DNA from: Sphingobacterium hungaricum
GTDB lineage: Bacteria > Bacteroidota > Bacteroidia > Sphingobacteriales > Sphingobacteriaceae
Length of the DNA: 64,000 bases
Direction of reading: 5' to 3'
NCBI RefSeq assembly: GCF_015210005.1
Contig: NZ_MU158697.1
Location: forward strand, 124,001-188,000
How positions within the stretch are numbered: the first letter of the stretch is position 1; the number at the start of each line of letters is the position of its first letter. This document shows positions 58,199-64,000 of this stretch, piece by piece. A model generated the notes under the pieces. The model had not been told where the DNA came from. It did not search any database and was given only the letters and a program-made list of their open reading frames with translations. The translations under genes were made by a program, and so were the position numbers.

Positions 58199-60263
58199 TA
58201 ACGAAATCATGATTAAGCATGATGACGAATACAGCTTGCATAAAGACAAGGAAGCTGTGCGCGCCTATTTCTTAGAGTATGTAAATAAGAACACTGTTTT
58301 CTTTTACAACTTGAAAGAAAAAATTGACTACTTGGTGGAAAACGATTATTACATCGATTTCTATCAATGGTTTACGTTTGAGCAAATGGAAGAAGTATAC
58401 AATTTTGTGTATTCGAAGAAATTCCGTTTTGAATCATTCATGGCGGCGTTCAAATTTTTCCAGAGCTACGCGTTGCGTGACGATTCAGGTGAAAAATTCC
58501 TAGAGCGTTACGAAGACCGCGTTGTTGCTGTTGCCTTATTTTTAGCACGTGAAGAAGGTGTTAAAAAAGCTATCGAATATGCTGAAATCTTTATCAATCA
58601 AGAATATCAACCCGCTACCCCGACATTCTTGAATGCTGGTAAAAAACGTTCTGGTGAATTAGTTTCTTGTTTCTTAGATGAAATCGGCGACAACTTGAAC
58701 GGTATTGGTTATGCAGTGGATTCTGCAATGAAATTATCTTCAATCGGAGGCGGTGTCTCATTCAATATTTCTAAAATCCGTGCACGTGGCGAAGCCATCA
58801 AAGGCGTTGAAGGCCGTGCAGGAGGTGTTCTTCCAATTATGAAAATCATGGAAGATACATTTTCGTATGCGAATCAATTAGGACAACGTCCTGGTGCTGG
58901 AGCAGTTTATTTAAACATTTTCCACTCGGATATCGAAGAATTTTTAGATTGTAAGAAAATCAATGTCGACGAAAAAGTCCGTATCAAATCATTGTCCATC
59001 GGAATTATCGTTCCAGATAAATTCATGGAGCTAGCAGAAAAAGATGAAGCGGCGTATTTGATTTATCCGCATACCGTGATGCAAGAGTATGGCAAGTATT
59101 TGGATGAAATGGATATGGATTTGATGTATGACGAATTGATTACGAATCCAAACGTTAAAAAGAAAAAAATCAATGCGCGCCACATGCTAGTTAAAATAGC
59201 ACAAACGCAAAAAGAATCTGGATACCCATACATTTTCTTCAAAGAAAACACAAACCGCGTGCACGCTTTGAACGGAATCGGTTCAGTAAAATTCTCCAAC
59301 TTGTGTACAGAAATCATGCAAGTTTCAGAAGTTTCGGACATCAATATCTACGGAAAAGAAGATACTATCCGTTACGGAATCTCTTGTAATTTAGGTTCAT
59401 TGAATATCGCGACAGTGATGGACAACAAACGCATCAAACAAACTGTGAAAACAGCCATGCGTGCCTTAACTGTGGTTTCTGATGTGACCGATATCGAAAT
59501 GGTTCCTTCCATTGCGAAAGCAAACAGAGAGTTGCATTCTGTAGGTTTAGGTGCGATGAACTTACATGGTTTCTTAGCGAAAAGCTTTATCATGTATGAA
59601 TCTCATGAGGCTTTGGATTTTGCAAACACTTTCTTTATGATGATGAATTACTATTCATTGGAAGCATCGATGGAGATTGCAAAAGAGCGTTCTAGAACAT
59701 TCACTGGCTTTGAAAAATCTGCTTACGCAGATGGTACATATTTCAACATGTACACTGAACGTGATTATTTACCAAAAACGGATAAAGTAAACGAACTTTT
59801 TGAAGGTGTTCATATTCCGACTCAAGCAGATTGGGAAGCATTGAAAGCCCAAGTTCAAGAACATGGTATCTACCACGCTTACCGTCTAGCGATTGCGCCA
59901 AACCAGTCAACGTCATACATCATGAATGCAACAGCTTCGGTTATGCCGATTGTTGATATCATTGAAGTTCGCGAATACGGAGATAGCACAACGTATTATC
60001 CAATGCCATACTTGACAAACGATAATTATTTCTATTTCAAATCGGCATACGATATGGACCAAATGAAAGTTCTGAAATTGATTTCAGTGATTCAGCGCCA
60101 TATTGACCAAGGTGTTTCCACAATTTTGCATACCAACTCAAAAGACAACACCAGAGATTTAGCGAAATATTACATTTATGCACATAAACTAGGATTAAAA
60201 TCTTTGTATTACACAAGAACAAGAAAATCATCAATCGATGAGTGTATTTCTTGCTCCGCATAA
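58158..60263 (+). CDS. nrdE: Class Ib ribonucleotide reductase alpha subunit
   Basis: 701 residues, typical NrdE length. QPATPTFLNAGKKRSGELVS, the active-site CNLGSLNIATVM with NLCTEIM, and the C-terminal redox pair ECISCSA. The chosen ATG at 58158 lies inside nrdI; a downstream ATG at 58209 would shorten it by 17 residues. It reduces ribonucleotides to deoxyribonucleotides and lacks an obvious ATP-cone, as expected for class Ib. Confidence 0.95.
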   Translation: MIANEVAKNWILLNNEIMIKHDDEYSLHKDKEAVRAYFLEYVNKNTVFFYNLKEKIDYLVENDYYIDFYQWFTFEQMEEVYNFVYSKKFRFESFMAAFKFFQSYALRDDSGEKFLERYEDRVVAVALFLAREEGVKKAIEYAEIFINQEYQPATPTFLNAGKKRSGELVSCFLDEIGDNLNGIGYAVDSAMKLSSIGGGVSFNISKIRARGEAIKGVEGRAGGVLPIMKIMEDTFSYANQLGQRPGAGAVYLNIFHSDIEEFLDCKKINVDEKVRIKSLSIGIIVPDKFMELAEKDEAAYLIYPHTVMQEYGKYLDEMDMDLMYDELITNPNVKKKKINARHMLVKIAQTQKESGYPYIFFKENTNRVHALNGIGSVKFSNLCTEIMQVSEVSDINIYGKEDTIRYGISCNLGSLNIATVMDNKRIKQTVKTAMRALTVVSDVTDIEMVPSIAKANRELHSVGLGAMNLHGFLAKSFIMYESHEALDFANTFFMMMNYYSLEASMEIAKERSRTFTGFEKSAYADGTYFNMYTERDYLPKTDKVNELFEGVHIPTQADWEALKAQVQEHGIYHAYRLAIAPNQSTSYIMNATASVMPIVDIIEVREYGDSTTYYPMPYLTNDNYFYFKSAYDMDQMKVLKLISVIQRHIDQGVSTILHTNSKDNTRDLAKYYIYAHKLGLKSLYYTRTRKSSIDECISCSA

Positions 60264-60289
60264 ATAACCCCATTATACTAAAATTACAT

Positions 60290-60325
60290 AAGCTGAATTG
60301 GATAAGCTCCAATTCAGCTTCTTTT
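60290..60325 (+). terminator. Hairpin between nrdE and nrdF
   Basis: A perfect 12-bp stem AAGCTGAATTGG (60290-60301) and its complement (60309-60320) with a 7-nt loop, followed by CTTTTAC. The T-tract is short, so it probably attenuates or processes the transcript rather than ending it. Confidence 0.6.
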
Positions 60326-60342
60326 ACTCATAAAACGACAAC

Positions 60343-61329
60343 ATGAATAAGCAATTTACAGCCGTCAACTGGAATACTCCCGATAATGATTATGCCATCT
60401 TATTTTGGGAACAGAATATCAAACAATTTTGGATTGATACCGAATATATTCCATCAAAAGATATTGATAGCTGGAAGGGCTTGAGTTGGGATATGAAAGA
60501 ATGCTATAAAAAAGCATTGGGCGGTTTGACCTTGTTGGATACGTTGCAAAGCCACACCGGAATGCCAAAAATCATCGACCACATCGATAGCTTGCAAAAC
60601 AAGGCTGTGCTTTCGTACATGTGTATGATGGAGGCCATCCATGCGAAATCGTATTCGACTATTTTCACGACAGTTTCGACTACGAATGAAATCAATGATG
60701 TATTCGGCTGGGTAAAAGAAAATAAATTTCTTCAATACAAAGCGGCGACAATTGATTCATACTACCGCAAAATCGACAAAGAAGTCGTGAGCGACGAGGA
60801 ATTATTTATGGCTCTAGGCGCTTCCGTATTGCTGGAATCATTCTTATTTTATTCTGGTTTCTTCTTGCCTTTGTGGTTATGTGGCCAAGGCCAAATGGTA
60901 GCTTCAGCAGATATTATCAAGAAAATCGTTGCGGATGAATCGATTCACGGCGTATTCGTTGGGTTAATCGCACAAGAAGTTTTCGCTAAATTGCCGAACA
61001 AAGAAGAAGTAAAAACTAAGTTTTTGGTTTTGCTGAATGATTTGTACGAAAACGAATTGAAATACACGGAAGAATTATATACTGTAGTCGGTTTAACGGC
61101 AGAAGTAAAAGAATACGTTCGCTACAACGGAAATAAAGCCTTGATGAATTTAGGTTTCGACCCAATTTTCGAAGTGAAACAAGTGAATCCAATTGTTTTA
61201 AACGGCTTGAACACAGAAACGACACAACACGATTTCTTTTCGAAAAAATCCACAAACTACGAGAAATCCATGGAAATTGTTCATCTATTGAATGAAGATT
61301 TTGAAATGGATGCAAGAGTAGATATTTAA
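60343..61329 (+). CDS. nrdF: Class Ib ribonucleotide reductase beta subunit
   Basis: 328 residues. FTAVNWNTPDNDYAILFWEQ, the metal-ligand segments MCMMEAIHAKSYS and DESIHGVFVGLIAQE, and a helical core are typical of NrdF. With NrdI encoded beside it, a dimanganese cofactor is expected. It ends the operon Trx-nrdI-nrdE-nrdF. Confidence 0.95.
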   Translation: MNKQFTAVNWNTPDNDYAILFWEQNIKQFWIDTEYIPSKDIDSWKGLSWDMKECYKKALGGLTLLDTLQSHTGMPKIIDHIDSLQNKAVLSYMCMMEAIHAKSYSTIFTTVSTTNEINDVFGWVKENKFLQYKAATIDSYYRKIDKEVVSDEELFMALGASVLLESFLFYSGFFLPLWLCGQGQMVASADIIKKIVADESIHGVFVGLIAQEVFAKLPNKEEVKTKFLVLLNDLYENELKYTEELYTVVGLTAEVKEYVRYNGNKALMNLGFDPIFEVKQVNPIVLNGLNTETTQHDFFSKKSTNYEKSMEIVHLLNEDFEMDARVDI

Positions 61330-61352
61330 AAAATAACTTACAGGAAAGTTTA

Positions 61353-61388
61353 AAAAGCCATCGTTAAAAAAATTGACGATGGCTTTTT
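61353..61388 (+). terminator. Terminator after nrdF
   Basis: AAAAGCCATCGT (61353-61364) pairs perfectly with ACGATGGCTTTT (61376-61387), with a T5 tail (61384-61388). Confidence 0.88.
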
Positions 61389-61437
61389 AATTCACCTTAA
61401 AATCTCTATATTTCCCGAATAATTAACTTATGTGAGT

Positions 61438-62274
61438 ATGTTTATGCCGATTAAATTATTGGTTTCTTTAGCAGCGAGCTTGTTGCTGTTTGCCTGTTGT
61501 AGCTCCTCTAAAACTCAAATTCACTTTGAGACAGATAAAATTGACAGTTTTAAAGTTGAACTGATTAATCCGATAAATGGAACGATATTATTTTCTGAAT
61601 CATTAAGCGGACAAAACAAAACACTTACAATCGACAGTTCGATTATTGACCCAGTAGAAGTCCGAATCCTTTGGAATCGGGAACATATCCCCCACTCTGC
61701 GGTAAAACCGATGCAAAAACATGATGCTTTTTATGGGCCGGCAGAAGATTATTTCGTGCTTCATAAAATGATTTTCATCAATTCAGGCCAATCGAAAGAG
61801 TACACACTAAAACTTCCAAATAAAACCACAGCAGAAATTGAACAAGCTGTAAAAGATAAAACTGATTATTCAAACATTGAATTGGCTACTTCTTCAGAAG
61901 ATGCAAATTTATTTGAAGAATACATGGGCATCTATGCGACTTATGAAGACAAGCTTGCAGACTCTTTAGCTTCGCTGAATAGACAATTGTATGCATCTAA
62001 CGATGCAGGCAATTTCGAAGAGTCAAAACAAATACAAAGCACGATTGCTGGAAAAGGCTGGAAAGATGCCATAAGAAATCAAAACAAACAAGCTATTTCG
62101 AAAAAAATAACAGCGCATAATGAAAGCCCGATTTCTGCCTTCATTTTATTATGGGAAATATATGCTTACAAATCTCCTTTTGATGAATACGCCACTTCTT
62201 TTCAAACCTTAGAAAATGACGCTGTCAAGAACAAATATTACGTAACCATCGAACAAAATTTCGTGAAGAAATAA
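61438..62274 (+). CDS. Lipoprotein with DUF4369-like domain
   Basis: About 279 residues; start uncertain among GTG 61432, ATG 61438 and ATG 61444. A lipoprotein signal (LLVSLAASLLLFACC) is followed by an N-terminal beta domain (VELINPINGTILFSESL) and a helical region (NESPISAFILLWEIYAYKSP) as in DUF4369 domains that usually precede a thioredoxin domain in Bacteroidota. The thioredoxin domain is absent here. Function unknown; probably a membrane-anchored protein. Confidence 0.7.
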   Translation: MFMPIKLLVSLAASLLLFACCSSSKTQIHFETDKIDSFKVELINPINGTILFSESLSGQNKTLTIDSSIIDPVEVRILWNREHIPHSAVKPMQKHDAFYGPAEDYFVLHKMIFINSGQSKEYTLKLPNKTTAEIEQAVKDKTDYSNIELATSSEDANLFEEYMGIYATYEDKLADSLASLNRQLYASNDAGNFEESKQIQSTIAGKGWKDAIRNQNKQAISKKITAHNESPISAFILLWEIYAYKSPFDEYATSFQTLENDAVKNKYYVTIEQNFVKK

Positions 62275-62315
62275 TTTTTATAATCAGAATAAAATAGATT
62301 TTCATAAGATTTTTC

Positions 62316-62339
62316 AACCGCTTTCATTGGCGGTTTTTT
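62316..62339 (+). terminator. Terminator after the lipoprotein gene
   Basis: Short stem AACCGC/GCGGTT (62316-62321, 62330-62335) with an 8-nt loop and T6 tail, about 40 nt after the stop. Confidence 0.75.
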
Positions 62340-62361
62340 ATTTCATCTTTTTTTAATTTTA

Positions 62362-62393
62362 TTTGGATTAAGTCTAATTAAGCTTTATGTTTG
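62362..62393 (+). promoter_or_regulatory. Promoter of the TonB-dependent receptor gene
   Basis: TTTG (62362-62365), 20 nt, TATGTTTG (62386-62393): a perfect Bacteroidetes promoter. The start codon at 62416 is 22 nt downstream, giving a short leader. Confidence 0.82.
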
Positions 62394-62415
62394 TCATGTT
62401 AATATCAGGACAACT

Positions 62416-64000
62416 ATGAAATTTCTATATAGCGCGATTTTAATGACGTTTTTTACGGGCGGAATTTGTGCTGCACAAACAAAACATGCTAGCGACACCG
62501 CGAATAACAAGCTCATCGACGAAGTTGTCGTAACCGGCCAATTCAAACCCCAATCAATCCAAAATTCAGTTTATAAAGTCAGAACCATCTCGAGAGAAGC
62601 TATCGAAAACCGTTCTGCATCTAACTTATTAACCGTATTAAATACGGAATTGGGCGTTTCGTTTGCGAATGACCTGACCCTAGGCGAGACAAATATTGAG
62701 TTAATGGGTATGAGCGGAAGGAGCGTCAAAATATTGATTGATGGGATTCCTGTTTTTGACCGAGACGCAACTCGGCAAAGCCTAAGTCAAATTGATATTA
62801 ACAGTATTGAACGGATTGAAATTATCGAAGGCCCAGTTTCAGTTATGTATGGAACGGACGCATTAGCAGGTGTCGTTAACATCATCACCAAAAGTTCAAC
62901 CTATAATGAATCATTCTCCGTCAGGGCAAGAATCTTAGAAGAAACTGTCGGAAACGAATACAGCCCTTTCGCCAATGAAGGCGTTCACAATGAATATGTC
63001 GGAGTAGATTGGAGCAATCAAAATTGGAGCGTGGGCGGATCTGCTAGCAGAAATAATTTTGGCGGATGGAAAGGGAGCAATACAGGGAGAGCATTGGCTT
63101 GGCAGCCCAAAGACCAATGGCTTCTAAGCGGAAATGCAGGATATCGAACAGCTAAACAGAAAACTACCTACCGTTTTGACTATGTCAATGAAGATATTTA
63201 TACGCCGGGAAATTATACAGAAGTCAATAATTTCATCGATAAGCATTACTTAACCAATCGTCATAACCATTCATTAAACACGGATTGGAGCTTGAATGAA
63301 AAATTATCGATTAATGGCGCGCTGTCTTATCAAGATTACTCAAGAAAGACAACAACAGAAACAACAGATTTAGAAACTGGAGAAGTAAGTTTGACCGTGG
63401 GAGATGGATTGCAAGATCTAGCTAAATTCAACGCCTTATTTTTTAGATCAACCGCGCAATACAAGTTAAACAACTATGTGAATACGCAAGTTGGACTTGA
63501 ACTTCAAAACGAAAACACTTCTGGCGACCGTATAAACGGATCGCCCACAATAACTAATTTCGCCGCGTTTTTAAGTTCGGAAATAAAACCACTTTCATGG
63601 GCAATCATTCGTCCCGGATTGCGCTTCCTGCATAATTCTGTTTACGACGCGCCCCCAGTCATTCCATCGTTAAATACTAAGTTCAAATTGAACGAGCAAT
63701 TTGACCTGCGTCTTTCCTATGCAAGAGGATTTCGCTCTCCAGCCTTGCGCGAGCTGTACTTTGAATTTGTCGACGCCAATCATACCATTTACGGAAATGA
63801 AAATCTGAAAGCAGAACATTCAGATAGTTTCAATGGATATTTATCATATTTAAATACATTCGAATCCAATAATAACCTTTCGATAAGTCTTGGGGGATTT
63901 TATAATCGATATGATAACTTTATCGACTATGCCATAGACCCGAACAACCCAGCGATTACGACTTACGTCAATATCAATAACTTCAAAACTACCGGGGTAA
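62416..64000 (+). CDS. TonB-dependent outer-membrane receptor (C-terminus beyond window edge)
   Basis: 528 codons to the edge, with the frame still open. Signal peptide ending CAAQ, then the plug: IDEVVVTGQFKPQSIQNSVY, MGMSGRSVKILIDGIPVFDR, IEIIEGPVSVMYGTDALAGV. Barrel strands follow, including LRLSYARGFRSPALRELYFE. No carboxypeptidase-like extension, so it is not SusC type; it resembles BtuB/heme/siderophore receptors. The substrate cannot be told from sequence. Confidence 0.9.
   Translation, partial: MKFLYSAILMTFFTGGICAAQTKHASDTANNKLIDEVVVTGQFKPQSIQNSVYKVRTISREAIENRSASNLLTVLNTELGVSFANDLTLGETNIELMGMSGRSVKILIDGIPVFDRDATRQSLSQIDINSIERIEIIEGPVSVMYGTDALAGVVNIITKSSTYNESFSVRARILEETVGNEYSPFANEGVHNEYVGVDWSNQNWSVGGSASRNNFGGWKGSNTGRALAWQPKDQWLLSGNAGYRTAKQKTTYRFDYVNEDIYTPGNYTEVNNFIDKHYLTNRHNHSLNTDWSLNEKLSINGALSYQDYSRKTTTETTDLETGEVSLTVGDGLQDLAKFNALFFRSTAQYKLNNYVNTQVGLELQNENTSGDRINGSPTITNFAAFLSSEIKPLSWAIIRPGLRFLHNSVYDAPPVIPSLNTKFKLNEQFDLRLSYARGFRSPALRELYFEFVDANHTIYGNENLKAEHSDSFNGYLSYLNTFESNNNLSISLGGFYNRYDNFIDYAIDPNNPAITTYVNINNFKTTGV

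Overview
The window looks like chromosomal DNA of a Bacteroidota bacterium, most likely of the Sphingobacterium/Pedobacter type. Evidence: two SusC/SusD pairs, promoters of the Bacteroidetes form (TTTG, about 20 nt, TAnnTTTG), starts mostly without Shine-Dalgarno sequences, short AT-rich spacers, an atpD-atpC pair separate from other ATP synthase genes, and a single ilv/leu supercluster. I saw no rRNA, tRNA, CRISPR array or insertion sequence.

Region 1 (1-28.5 kb, minus strand) is a rhamnose-glycan utilisation locus. It holds two SusC/SusD pairs, two related GH71/99-like proteins, a GH106-type lipoprotein rhamnosidase and two GH78-type rhamnosidases, one cut by the left edge. Beside it lies a complete L-rhamnose catabolic set: permease RhaT, isomerase RhaI, an FGGY kinase, and a fused rhamnulose-phosphate aldolase/lactaldehyde dehydrogenase. 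No regulator gene is present. However, four transcription units share a 20-bp tandem-repeat operator at exactly the same distance (22 bp from the 15-bp core) from a TAnnTT -7 box. This indicates one rhamnose-responsive activator, probably AraC-type and encoded elsewhere, controlling both uptake/degradation and catabolism.

Region 2 (28.5-37.7 kb) carries a 3-oxoacid CoA-transferase split around a thiolase, a coiled-coil membrane protein, two tandem M14-type carboxypeptidases (one with altered metal and catalytic residues), and atpD-atpC encoding an F1 beta subunit and a short epsilon subunit.

Region 3 (38-53.2 kb, plus strand) is the branched-chain amino acid supercluster ilvE-ilvD-ilvB-ilvN-ilvC-leuC-leuD-leuB-leuA-ilvA. 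Extra genes sit inside it: a four-helix-bundle protein, a DinB-like protein, a GxxExxY protein and a twin-ATPase ABC protein. The four-helix-bundle and GxxExxY genes are each enclosed by long imperfect inverted repeats that start at the upstream stop codon and end just before the next start. This recalls rRNA intervening sequences and is, with the shared operator, the most interesting structure here. A similar stem without an ORF lies between atpD and atpC.

Region 4 (53.2-64 kb) has an orphan antitoxin-like gene, a cluster of GTA/TAC-loop palindromes, a DUF2911 protein, an S9 peptidase, a class Ib ribonucleotide reductase operon (thioredoxin-like, nrdI, nrdE, nrdF) preceded by two DnaA-box-like sites, a lipoprotein, and a TonB-dependent receptor cut by the right edge.
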